Below, one piece after another: positions 54,676-63,157 of a DNA stretch of 64,000 nucleotides. Each line of letters opens with the position of its first letter. Positions within the stretch are counted from its first letter, which is position 1. Made by a program: the position numbers and the translations under genes. A model generated the notes under the pieces. That model made no database searches, was not told where the DNA came from, and saw only the letters and a program-made list of their open reading frames with translations. Source of the stretch: Thalassospira sp. MCCC 1A03138 (GTDB lineage: Bacteria > Pseudomonadota > Alphaproteobacteria > Rhodospirillales > Thalassospiraceae); assembly GCF_002115785.1 (NCBI RefSeq), contig NZ_JFJY01000001.1, forward strand, positions 124,001 through 188,000, given 5' to 3'.

Positions 54676-55494
54676 ATGAAAATGCTGAATGTGAAAAACC
54701 TGCTCAAGGCGACCGCTTTTGCTTTTGGCCTGATGGCCGCGCAATCTCCGGCCTTCGCGGCTGACACGGCGGCCGCGAATGCCGCCAACACCAAACCGAC
54801 CATCCTTCTGGTCCACGGCGCCTTTGCCGCCTCTGATAGCTGGGATGGTGTCGCGCCGATCCTGCAGGACGAAGGATATCGCGTCATCAGCGTCGCCAAC
54901 CCGCTGCGCAGTGTATCCGGCGATGCCGCCTATACCCGCTCGCTTATCGACAGCATTCCGGGTGAAGTCGTTCTGGTCGGTCATTCCTATGGCGGGCCGG
55001 TCATCAGCAACGCCGCAACCGGTGCAGCCAATGTCAAGGCACTGGTCTATGTCGCTTCTTTCGCCCCGGAAAAGGGTGAAACCATTGCCGAACTGGCTGG
55101 AAAATTCCCCGGCGGCACCCTGGGTGAAGCCCTGGCAGCCCCGGTTCCGCTCGGCAACGGTGTGAATGACCTTTATATCGATCCGGCGAAGTTCCACGCG
55201 CAATTTGCCGCCGACGTTCCGGCTGAAAAGGCCCGCCTGATGGCGATTGCCCAACGCCCGGTCACCGACTTTGCGCTGAACGAACCGTCTGGCGATATCG
55301 CATGGAAGGATGTGCCGTCCTACCACATCTATGGCACGGCCGATAAAAACATCCCGCCCGCCGCAATGGAATTCATGGCCAAACGCGCCAATTCAAAGGA
55401 AACCGTTGTGATTGATGGCGCATCCCACGTCGTCATGGTGTCCCACCCCAAGGAAGTTGCCGACCTGATCCTCAAGGCCGCCAACGCCAACTGA
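54676..55494 (+). CDS. Exported alpha/beta hydrolase
   Basis: A 272-residue periplasmic or secreted hydrolase. Signal peptide to about residue 28 (SPAFA). LLVHGAFAASDSW is the oxyanion-side motif, the nucleophile elbow is VGHSYGG, the acid is probably in IYGTADKNIP, and His in DGASHVVMVSHP. This is the AB hydrolase_6-like group that includes esterases and salicylate-esterase-like proteins. Substrate unknown. AGGGAAG precedes the ATG. Own terminator follows. Confidence 0.86.
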   Translation: MKMLNVKNLLKATAFAFGLMAAQSPAFAADTAAANAANTKPTILLVHGAFAASDSWDGVAPILQDEGYRVISVANPLRSVSGDAAYTRSLIDSIPGEVVLVGHSYGGPVISNAATGAANVKALVYVASFAPEKGETIAELAGKFPGGTLGEALAAPVPLGNGVNDLYIDPAKFHAQFAADVPAEKARLMAIAQRPVTDFALNEPSGDIAWKDVPSYHIYGTADKNIPPAAMEFMAKRANSKETVVIDGASHVVMVSHPKEVADLILKAANAN

Positions 55495-55931
55495 CCCTTA
55501 ACGCCTGCCTCCCTCAACATCTGCCCAACTTCACGCGCCGCATCCCCCATGCGGCGCGTTTTTTATGCCACGCTGCTCGTTCCCCTTCAGCCCACCTCTC
55601 CATCGGCACCGTCGGCACCATCGCTCCGATCCTCACCGCCAGATCTCGCTGCCCTTTGCACCGACTCCCTGCCGCACGCACGCCGTTTAACGGAATCTTT
55701 CGGTCAAACGCCCCGAATCATCCGGATTTGCAGCGCACCCACCGCACCATTCCGCTCCCCGCCAAAGGCCTGAAAACCGGTACGCTGCCGCCATTCGCGA
55801 TTGCAAAACATCATCGTTCTTTTCATTTCCGCTTGACTTGAACCGATTCAATTCCAAAATTGGTCTGACGTCTGATGGCTGACCACATAACCGGTCGCCG
55901 GGGCGATGTAAAAATCAGATAAAGGTGTGAA
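55495..55931. other. 437-bp gap before the FadR/PLP/ABC unit
   Basis: It contains the hydrolase terminator (55534-55564) and, near the right end, a likely promoter and operator zone. TGGTCTGACG at 55861-55870 is an imperfect FadR-type half-palindrome 62 bp before the regulator start. The C-rich middle (55580-55760) shows no gene I can support. Confidence 0.5.
55534..55564 (+). terminator. Terminator of the exported hydrolase gene
   Basis: CGCGCCGCAT, 5-nt loop, ATGCGGCGCG followed by TTTTTT. Confidence 0.92.
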
Positions 55932-56651
55932 GTGTCGCAATCGGCAGGTGCCACTATCCGACCCATACAGACATCGGGGCGTCGCGATGCGATCCTTGAA
56001 TCCCTGACGCAATTCATCGTGCAGTCGGATTTGAAACCCGGCGATCAATTGCCACCCGAACGCGAACTGATGGCGGGCCTTCAGGTCGGCCGATCCAGCA
56101 TCCGCGAGGCAATCGGCCATATGCAGGCCCTTGGCATCGTCGAAATCAAACGCGGATCGGGCACCTATCTTAAACGCCCGGTCAGTGAACAGACCCTGTT
56201 CATGCCGCTTTCCATCGCCACCCAGCGTGATGGGTTGCTGCAAACTCTTGAAGTCCGCCGCGGCCTTGAAGTCGAAGCCAGCATGCTGGCCGCCAAACGC
56301 GCAAGCGATGCGGATATCGAAGCAATGCGCGCCGCCCTTGATGCGATGGAAGCCGAACATCTGGAATTTGGCACCGCCGGCCAGGCCGATCTTGTCTATC
56401 ACCTCTCGATCTACAAGGCGTCGGGCAATCCCCTGTTTGAACAGTTGCTGGGTCAGATGCGCGAAGCGTTTGAAAGCTTCTTTGCCCAGCCGTTCAACCG
56501 CCCGGACTTCGCCAAGGAATCCTTTGAATTTCATCGCATGCTGTTTGACGCGATTGTCGCGCGCGACCCCGAAGCCGCCCGTCAGCACACGCTTGCCATC
56601 CTTGAAATCGTCGAAAACGACATCGTGAGAATGTCCAATGAACAACAATAA
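55932..56651 (+). CDS. FadR/GntR (FCD) family regulator
   Basis: A 239-residue repressor-type protein. Winged helix: LKPGDQLPPERELMAGLQVG then RSSIREAIGHMQALGIVEI; FCD domain from about residue 100 with DLVYHLSIYKASGNPLFEQ and the late HTLAILEIVEND. GTG start at 55932 preceded by AAAGGTG. It overlaps the following PLP-enzyme gene by 14 bp, so regulator, enzyme and importer form one transcript. Likely represses the operon until the imported compound or its product binds. Confidence 0.88.
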   Translation: MSQSAGATIRPIQTSGRRDAILESLTQFIVQSDLKPGDQLPPERELMAGLQVGRSSIREAIGHMQALGIVEIKRGSGTYLKRPVSEQTLFMPLSIATQRDGLLQTLEVRRGLEVEASMLAAKRASDADIEAMRAALDAMEAEHLEFGTAGQADLVYHLSIYKASGNPLFEQLLGQMREAFESFFAQPFNRPDFAKESFEFHRMLFDAIVARDPEAARQHTLAILEIVENDIVRMSNEQQ

Positions 56652-57837
56652 TTCCGATAAACCGGCAAACAGCAGAAATGAAAACGAGGTCCTGTCCCCC
56701 TCGACCCGGCTTGCCTATGACGAAACCCATTTCGCCAATGCGGTCGTACCGCCGATTTTCCAGAACTCGCTTTTCGTGTTCGAAAACTTCGCCGAAATGG
56801 TCGAAACCTACGCCGGGCGCAAAACCCGCCCGGTCTATTCGCGCGGCCTCAACCCGACCGTCCGCGCGTTCGAGGAAAAAATCGCCGCCCTTGAAAAAAC
56901 CGAAGACGCCCTGGGCACCGCCAGCGGCATGGCCGCAATATCATCCGCCGTCCTGTCGGTGGTCCGCCCCGGGGACCGGATCGTTGCGGTCGAACATCTT
57001 TATCCCGATGCCTTCCGGTTTTTCGAGATGTTCCTGCGCGATATGAATGTCACGGTCGATTATGTCGATGGCCGCGATATCGATGCGGTGCGCGCCGCCA
57101 TTCCCGGTGCCAAGGTCCTCTATCTTGAAAGCCCGACAAGCTGGACCTTCCACACCCACGATATCAAAACCCTTTGCGATATTGCGCGTGATGCCGGGGC
57201 GGTATCAATCATTGATAATAGCTGGGCATCGCCGATTTTCTGCCAGCCCGCAACATTGGGCTGCGATGTCGTGGTTCATTCCGCATCCAAATATCTTGGC
57301 GGGCATAGCGACGTCGTCGCAGGCGTGATTGCCGGATCGGCCGAATTCATCGGCAATGTCCGCACCACCATCCTGCCCTATCTGGGGGCCAAGCTTTCGG
57401 CCTTTGACGGCTGGCTTTTGCTGCGCGGGCTTCGCACCTTGTCGGCCCGCATGCATGAACATGAAAGATCGGGGCTGGCCATTGCCGGTTTCCTTGCCGA
57501 CCACCCCGAAGTCATCGCGGTTCACCATCCGCGTCTGGGCGGGCAAACGCCCCCCGGCCTGACCGGATCATCCGGTCTGTTTTCGTTCGAGTTCACCCCG
57601 AATGTCGATATCCCGAAATTTGTCGATGCGCTGCGCATCTTCAAGATCGGCGTGTCATGGGGCGGACACGAAAGCCTGATTGTGCCTGCGCTGGTGACGC
57701 GCGCACAAGTCGGCGGGCCCAATTCCGCACTGCGCTTTGGCGTACCGGAAAATCTGGTCCGCCTGCATATCGGCCTCGAAAGCCCGGAAGACCTCCGGGC
57801 GGACCTGACACAGGCGATCGGGGCAAGCCTGAAGTAA
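56638..57837 (+). CDS. PLP-dependent Cys/Met metabolism enzyme (cystathionine beta-lyase-like)
   Basis: A 399-residue PLP enzyme of the trans-sulfuration family. YSRGLNPTVRAFEEKIAALE binds the cofactor phosphate of the neighbouring subunit, SGMAAISSAV is the aromatic-stacking loop, IDNSWASPIFCQP holds the PLP-N1 Asp, and the Schiff-base Lys is in SASKYLGGHSDVVAG. The HSD after the Lys resembles MetC-type lyases more than gamma-synthases. Uniquely here it is embedded in a sugar-type ABC operon and overlaps the regulator gene by 14 bp, so it probably acts on the imported compound; substrate unknown. Confidence 0.85.
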   Translation: MNNNNSDKPANSRNENEVLSPSTRLAYDETHFANAVVPPIFQNSLFVFENFAEMVETYAGRKTRPVYSRGLNPTVRAFEEKIAALEKTEDALGTASGMAAISSAVLSVVRPGDRIVAVEHLYPDAFRFFEMFLRDMNVTVDYVDGRDIDAVRAAIPGAKVLYLESPTSWTFHTHDIKTLCDIARDAGAVSIIDNSWASPIFCQPATLGCDVVVHSASKYLGGHSDVVAGVIAGSAEFIGNVRTTILPYLGAKLSAFDGWLLLRGLRTLSARMHEHERSGLAIAGFLADHPEVIAVHHPRLGGQTPPGLTGSSGLFSFEFTPNVDIPKFVDALRIFKIGVSWGGHESLIVPALVTRAQVGGPNSALRFGVPENLVRLHIGLESPEDLRADLTQAIGASLK

Positions 57838-57867
57838 GAATACTCTTTAAAAACAGGGAACTTCACA

Positions 57868-59136
57868 ATGAACTGGAAAACAACATTACTAGCAGGTGTG
57901 ACCTCTCTCGTTCTGACAAGTCAGGCCCATGCCGATACCACGCTGAAACTTGTCGAAGTCATCACAAGCCCGGAACGCACCGAAACGCTCAAAAGCCTGG
58001 TCGCGGAATACGAGGCGGCAAATCCCGGTGTGACCGTCGAAATCACATCCCTTCCATGGGGGCAGGCCTTTGAAAAATTCGCCACCATGGTATCGGCCGG
58101 ACAAACCCCCGATATCGTTGAAATGCCCGATACGTGGCTGACCCTCTATGCCAATAACGGCGCGCTCGAAAGTCTCGAACCTTACATCAAGGAATGGGAC
58201 GGCGGCAAAACGCTTAATGACCGCGCGCTTGAATTTGCCCGCTCGGCCAACAACACCGCCTATATGCTGCCTTATGGCTTCTATCTGCGCGCGATGTTCT
58301 ATAACAAAAAGCTGTTTGAAGAAGCCGGTGTGACCGAAGTCCCGGTAACGCTCGATGACTTCCGCGCGGCTGCCGAAAAGGTATCCGCCCTTCCCGGCAA
58401 ATATGGCTACTGCATGCGCGGCGGGCCCGGCGGGCTGAATGGCTGGGTGATGTTTGGCGCGACCGCCGCCGGATCGAACGAATTCTTCACCGAAGACGGC
58501 CAAAGCACCTTTGCCACCGAGGGCTGGACCGACGGTCTTGAATATCTGATCGATATCTACAAGGACGGACTGGCCCCCAAAGACAGCCTGAACTGGGGCT
58601 TTAACGAAATCGTCGCCGGGTTCTATTCCGGCACCTGTGCGATGCTCGATCAGGACCCCGACGCCCTGATCGCGATTTCAAGCCGCATGAAGGAAGAGGA
58701 TTTCGGCGTAACCACCATGCCAAAGGGCCCGTCGGGTAAGGCCTTCCCGACCATCGGCTATGCCGGCTGGTCGATGTTTGCCAACAGCGAACACAAGGAC
58801 GAGGCATGGGACCTCATCGCCCATCTTGAATCCAAGGACAGCAACCTTGCCTGGAACAAGCGCATCGGGGCATTGCCGATCCACAATGGTGCCGAAAGCG
58901 ATCCGTTCTTTGCCAGCCCGCAATTCGAAGGCTGGTTTAACGAACTGTCCGATCCTGACGTTCATCCGACCGTCATGCCAACCCATCTTGAAGAATTCGC
59001 CTTCTTCAAGGACAGCCTTGTGATCCGCACCAGTCAGGAAGCCATGCTTGGCCGTATCACGCCCGAAGAACTGGCGAAACAGTGGGCAGAATACCTGACC
59101 CCGGCACAGAAAAAATGGATGGCGGCAAATCAGTGA
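57868..59136 (+). CDS. CUT1-type ABC transporter substrate-binding protein
   Basis: A 422-residue periplasmic binding protein of family 1 (MalE/UgpB-like) with signal peptide to about residue 22 (SQAHA). LVAEYEAANPGVTVEITSLPWGQAFEKFATMVSAGQTPDI is the classic N-lobe, here quoted in part only by type; AMFYNKKLFEEAG and GKAFPTIGYAGWSMFANSEHKD follow. It starts 30 bp after the PLP enzyme gene, with AGGGAA. Its ligand is nominally a sugar or polyol, but the lyase gene suggests something containing an amino acid or sulfur moiety. Confidence 0.9.
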   Translation: MNWKTTLLAGVTSLVLTSQAHADTTLKLVEVITSPERTETLKSLVAEYEAANPGVTVEITSLPWGQAFEKFATMVSAGQTPDIVEMPDTWLTLYANNGALESLEPYIKEWDGGKTLNDRALEFARSANNTAYMLPYGFYLRAMFYNKKLFEEAGVTEVPVTLDDFRAAAEKVSALPGKYGYCMRGGPGGLNGWVMFGATAAGSNEFFTEDGQSTFATEGWTDGLEYLIDIYKDGLAPKDSLNWGFNEIVAGFYSGTCAMLDQDPDALIAISSRMKEEDFGVTTMPKGPSGKAFPTIGYAGWSMFANSEHKDEAWDLIAHLESKDSNLAWNKRIGALPIHNGAESDPFFASPQFEGWFNELSDPDVHPTVMPTHLEEFAFFKDSLVIRTSQEAMLGRITPEELAKQWAEYLTPAQKKWMAANQ

Positions 59137-60074
59137 CCACTGCAATGCAGGCCGGAAAACTCCCCGTCGAAAGGCGGGGGGTGATCTCCAGAAGACTGTC
59201 CGGCATTCTTGAACCCTATCTTTATGTTTCCCCCGCCCTGATCCTGATCATCGCGGTGATGCTGATGCCCCTTGTTCTGGGGCTAAGCTATGCCTTTCGC
59301 GATATCCGTATCCTCAATCCGTTCAGTGGCGGCTTTGTCGGCACGGCCCATTTCCAGACCCTGATCACCGACGATGCGTTTCTTGGCGCATTGGTCAATA
59401 CCGCGTGGTGGACTTTCGGCTCCCTGTTATTCCAGTTCACGCTTGGCCTGATCCTTGCCCTGTTGCTTAACCGGGATTTCCTTGGACGTCGGCTGGTTCA
59501 GGCGCTGGTCTTCCTCCCATGGGCCGTGCCGACCTTTTTGTCGGGCCTGAACTGGGCATGGATGTTCAATCCCGTCGTCGGACCGCTGCCGCACTGGTTT
59601 ACCGCCCTTGGCCTGATGGAAACCCCGTTTAACATCCTGTCCGATCCGGACCTTGCGATGTGGGGGCCGATTGTTGCCAATATCTGGTTTGGTATTCCGT
59701 TCTTTGCCATCACCCTTCTGGCCGCCCTGCAATCCATCCCCAAGGAACTGTACGAAGCCGCCTCAATCGATGGCGCGACCACCCGCCAGCAATTCATCAG
59801 CATCACCCTGCCGTTTCTGGCCCCGACCATTGCGATCACGCTGATGCTGCGCACCATCTGGATTGCCAATTTCGCCGATCTGATTGTCGTCATGACCAAT
59901 GGCGGCCCGGCGGATTCAACCCAGATCGTCGCCTCCTACATCTTCACCCAGGCCTTCCGCCGCCTTGATTTCGGCTATGCCTCGGCGATTGCAGCCGTCC
60001 TTCTGGTTCTGCTGCTGGCCTATGCGCTGGGTGTGATTGCACTGCGCCGCGCCATGACGCATGCCGACAGCTAG
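59133..60074 (+). CDS. CUT1-type ABC transporter permease 1 (MalF/UgpA-like)
   Basis: About 313 residues, six helices. The N-terminal helix begins near EPYLYVSPALILIIAVML, and the EAA loop is ELYEAASIDGATTRQQFISITLP. I place the start at GTG 59133, overlapping the binding-protein stop (GTGA); ATG 59145 and ATG 59115 are in frame and cannot be excluded. Pairs with the permease at 60093. Confidence 0.88.
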   Translation: MTTAMQAGKLPVERRGVISRRLSGILEPYLYVSPALILIIAVMLMPLVLGLSYAFRDIRILNPFSGGFVGTAHFQTLITDDAFLGALVNTAWWTFGSLLFQFTLGLILALLLNRDFLGRRLVQALVFLPWAVPTFLSGLNWAWMFNPVVGPLPHWFTALGLMETPFNILSDPDLAMWGPIVANIWFGIPFFAITLLAALQSIPKELYEAASIDGATTRQQFISITLPFLAPTIAITLMLRTIWIANFADLIVVMTNGGPADSTQIVASYIFTQAFRRLDFGYASAIAAVLLVLLLAYALGVIALRRAMTHADS

Positions 60075-60092
60075 GGCAAGGGATCAAAGAAC

Positions 60093-60944
60093 ATGAACGT
60101 TTCCGGAAATTCACCCGCCCGCAAACTGGTCTATTGGGGCAGTCATTATCTGATGATCGGGGCCTTTGTCGTCTTTGCCCTGTTCCCGCTTTACTGGCTG
60201 CTCAAGGTATCGGTCACCCCCAACGACATCCTGTATACCGAAGGCGTGCGGATGTGGCCGTCACGCACCACGTGGGAAAACTATTTCTTCGTCCTGACCC
60301 AAAGCAACTTTCCGCATTATTTCCTGAATTCCGTGATCGTTGCGGGCACCACCGCGATTGTGACCACCATGGTCGCCGCCGTGACCGGCTATTCATTTTC
60401 GCGCTTTGCCTTTCGCGGCAAGGTGATCATCGTCGCCCTGATGCTGATCACCCAGATGTTCCCGCTGGTCATGCTGATTGCGCCGATCTTTAAAATTCTG
60501 GCCCCGCTTGGCCTGACCGACAGTCTGACCGGACTGATCATCGTCTATACGGCGTTCAATGTGCCGTTCGCGACCTTCCTGATGCAGTCCTTCTTTGACG
60601 GCATTCCCAAGGATCTCGAAGAAGCCGCGATGATCGATGGCAATACCCGCTTTCAGGCCTTCCGCCGCATCATTCTGCCGCTTACCCTTCCCGGTGTGGC
60701 GGCAACGCTCGGCTTTGTTTTCACCGCCGCCTGGAGCGAGCTTCTGTTCGCCCTGATGCTGGTCAGCAGCGAAAGTGCCTCGACCTTCCCGGTCGGTCTG
60801 CTGTCATTCGTTTCAAAATTCAGTGTTGATTTCGGTCAGATGATGGCCGCCGGTGTGCTGGCCCTGATCCCGGCCTGTGCGTTCTTCCTGCTGATCCAGC
60901 GTTATCTGGTGCAGGGGCTTACCGCTGGCGCTGTGAAAGGATAA
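60093..60944 (+). CDS. CUT1-type ABC transporter permease 2 (MalG/UgpE-like)
   Basis: A 283-residue permease with six helices. [19 protein letters not shown] near the N-terminus, [29 protein letters not shown] here named only in part, and the EAA loop [20 protein letters not shown]. It follows permease 1 by 18 bp and precedes the ATPase by 10 bp. Confidence 0.9.
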   Translation: MNVSGNSPARKLVYWGSHYLMIGAFVVFALFPLYWLLKVSVTPNDILYTEGVRMWPSRTTWENYFFVLTQSNFPHYFLNSVIVAGTTAIVTTMVAAVTGYSFSRFAFRGKVIIVALMLITQMFPLVMLIAPIFKILAPLGLTDSLTGLIIVYTAFNVPFATFLMQSFFDGIPKDLEEAAMIDGNTRFQAFRRIILPLTLPGVAATLGFVFTAAWSELLFALMLVSSESASTFPVGLLSFVSKFSVDFGQMMAAGVLALIPACAFFLLIQRYLVQGLTAGAVKG

Positions 60945-60954
60945 GAGGACCCAA

Positions 60955-62076
60955 ATGGCTTCCATTGAAATTTCAAATGCCGTCAAAAGCTATGGCGCGG
61001 TCGATGTCCTGCATGGGATCGACCTTGATATCCAGGATGGCGAATTCATCGTTCTGGTCGGCCCGTCGGGCTGTGGCAAATCGACCCTGCTTCGCATGAT
61101 TGCCGGGCTGGAGGACATCACATCAGGCGCGATTTCCATCGGCGGCACGGTGGTCAATGAATTGCAGCCCAAGGACCGCGACATCGCCATGGTGTTTCAA
61201 TCCTATGCGCTTTATCCCCATATGTCGGTCGCCGAAAATATGAGCTACGCGCTCACATTGCGCAAAACCGCGCGGGAAAAAATCACAGATGCGATCACCA
61301 ATGTCGCCGAAATCCTTGGCCTGACCGCCCTTCTCGAACGGCGGCCAAAGGCACTTTCGGGCGGGCAGCGCCAACGTGTTGCCATGGGACGCGCCATTGT
61401 CCGCAAACCACAGGCCTTCCTGTTTGACGAACCGCTATCCAACCTTGATGCCCGGCTTCGCGAACAGATGCGCACCGAAATCCGCAAACTGCACCGCCGC
61501 CTTGGTGCGACCTCGGTCTATGTCACCCATGATCAGATCGAAGCCATGACCATGGCCGACCGGATCGTTGCCATGCATGACGGCATCATTCAGCAGGTCG
61601 GAAGCCCTGTCGAAATCTATGACCGCCCCGCCAACATCTTTGTCGCCAGCTTCATCGGATCACCGGCGATGAACTTCCTCAAAGGTGCCTATGAAGTCGC
61701 CCAGAACGGCACGGCTGGCATCCGCCTGACCGACGGGTCTTTTGTACCCGTCCTGCCCGCACGTGGGGCAACGGCCAATCAGGCCGTCACCCTTGGCGCA
61801 CGTCCCGAACATATCGCGATTGCTGCCGATGAAAATGGTGAAAATGGAGGCATTCCCGCCCGGGTCGAACTGATCGAACCGATGGGGCTTTCAACCCTTG
61901 TCCATGTCTCACTCGCGGGCAATCCGGTCAAAATCTTTACCCTCGACCGTCCGGATTTCGCCGTCGACAGCTTCATCCATATCGCGTTCGACATGGAAAA
62001 AATCCACGTCTTTGACACCGAAACCGAATTGCGCCTGCCCCCGGAAAACGAACCCCACGGCCCCCAAACGGCCTAG
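60955..62076 (+). CDS. CUT1-type ABC transporter ATPase (MalK/UgpC-like)
   Basis: A 373-residue ATPase with the extra C-terminal TOBE regulatory domain of sugar importers. Walker [10 protein letters not shown] near residue 38, Q-loop [12 protein letters not shown], signature [14 protein letters not shown], Walker [14 protein letters not shown], His in [13 protein letters not shown]. The TOBE part (about 240-355) includes [10 protein letters not shown] and [20 protein letters not shown] precedes the ATG. Last gene of the operon; the terminator lies at 62134-62170. Confidence 0.93.
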   Translation: MASIEISNAVKSYGAVDVLHGIDLDIQDGEFIVLVGPSGCGKSTLLRMIAGLEDITSGAISIGGTVVNELQPKDRDIAMVFQSYALYPHMSVAENMSYALTLRKTAREKITDAITNVAEILGLTALLERRPKALSGGQRQRVAMGRAIVRKPQAFLFDEPLSNLDARLREQMRTEIRKLHRRLGATSVYVTHDQIEAMTMADRIVAMHDGIIQQVGSPVEIYDRPANIFVASFIGSPAMNFLKGAYEVAQNGTAGIRLTDGSFVPVLPARGATANQAVTLGARPEHIAIAADENGENGGIPARVELIEPMGLSTLVHVSLAGNPVKIFTLDRPDFAVDSFIHIAFDMEKIHVFDTETELRLPPENEPHGPQTA

Positions 62077-62133
62077 GCACGCACCCGATTTTCCCGCGCC
62101 GTTTGCACCCTTCGAACCACGGCGCATCTGCTC

Positions 62134-62170
62134 AAAGGCCGCAGCTCTCCCTCTGCGGCCTTTGTCTTTT
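62134..62170 (+). terminator. Terminator of the FadR/PLP/ABC operon
   Basis: AAAGGCCGCAG, 8-nt loop, CTGCGGCCTTT followed by GTCTTTT. Confidence 0.85.
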
Positions 62171-62288
62171 GCATTTGCCCCTGCAAAGTTCTTTTGCCTT
62201 ACCCATATACAATGGAACACACGGTTGAATTGCGGCCCCCCAAAAAACGCCGCAGCCAATCGCCCGGGGTACCGGGAAAAGGACACGG

Positions 62289-63092
62289 ATGACATTTTTT
62301 CGCAAAATTGGGCTAGCAGCCGCCCTTTTGCTGCTAACCCAGACAAACGTTCAGACGCACGCCAACGCGCATGAACTGCCATCGGCACATGCAGATGAAA
62401 CGCTGGTGATCGTCACCAACGATTACCCGCCCTATGCGCATGCCGACGCGGATGGAAGCTTCCTGCCCGATCTGTTTGAGGCCATCGGCCATGAAATGAA
62501 TGTCACGTTTGAATTTCATTTCAAACCGTGGAAGCGCGGCGAACAGGATGTTGAAAATCTCGAAGCATGGGGCACGCTGCCCTATCGCCGCACCGAAGAA
62601 CGCGCGCGAAAATTCAATTTCTCTGATGCACTCTATATCGAAGATTCCCCGTTTTTCGCCTATAACGCGAACGGTCGCAAACCGGCCATTCACTATGAAG
62701 AACTCTCCGATCTCAAACCCTACCGCCTTGGCGGGATACAGGGATATTATTATCAGCCATGGTTCGAAGAAGCCGGGCTTTCCGTCGAATATGCCCTGTC
62801 CGAAGAACAGAATTTCAAAATGCTGCAACTGGGCCGGATTGACCTGTTCTCCACCGCGCGCTCCGTCGGCTGGTACACCATCCGAAACCTGTTTCCACCC
62901 GAAGAAGTCGAAAAATTCTATACAATTGAAAAACCGCTGCTTGAAGGATCGGGGCTTTTCCTGATGACCTCAAAGGATTACCCGAACGGCGATGAACTGC
63001 TCGAACGCTTCAACGCCGCCCTTGCCACCGTCAAGCAGAACGGCACGTTTGAAAGCCTGATGAACCGGCATGAATTGACGGTCAATTACTGA
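62289..63092 (+). CDS. Orphan periplasmic family 3 solute-binding protein
   Basis: A 267-residue exported protein with signal peptide (about residues 1-30, ending near ANAHE). It has the SBP family 3 layout: VIVTNDYPPYAHADADGSFL, then DLFEAIGHEMNVTFEFHFKPW, TLPYRRTEERARKFNFSDAL and a C-terminal FNAALATVKQNGTFESLM. The usual Arg for the ligand carboxylate may be in RRTEERARK. No permease or ATPase adjoins it, so it could serve another transporter or a sensor. AAAGGA precedes the ATG. Confidence 0.82.
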   Translation: MTFFRKIGLAAALLLLTQTNVQTHANAHELPSAHADETLVIVTNDYPPYAHADADGSFLPDLFEAIGHEMNVTFEFHFKPWKRGEQDVENLEAWGTLPYRRTEERARKFNFSDALYIEDSPFFAYNANGRKPAIHYEELSDLKPYRLGGIQGYYYQPWFEEAGLSVEYALSEEQNFKMLQLGRIDLFSTARSVGWYTIRNLFPPEEVEKFYTIEKPLLEGSGLFLMTSKDYPNGDELLERFNAALATVKQNGTFESLMNRHELTVNY

Positions 63093-63102
63093 CCCCACAT
63101 GC

Positions 63103-63131
63103 AAAAGGGCCGCAGCACTTTGCCACGGCCC
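63103..63131 (-). terminator. Terminator of the N-acetyltransferase gene
   Basis: GGGCCG (63107-63112) and CGGCCC (63126-63131) form the stem; TTTTG follows on the minus strand. Confidence 0.65.
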
Positions 63132-63157
63132 CTGAATATTTGCATTTCCTGGCGTTC

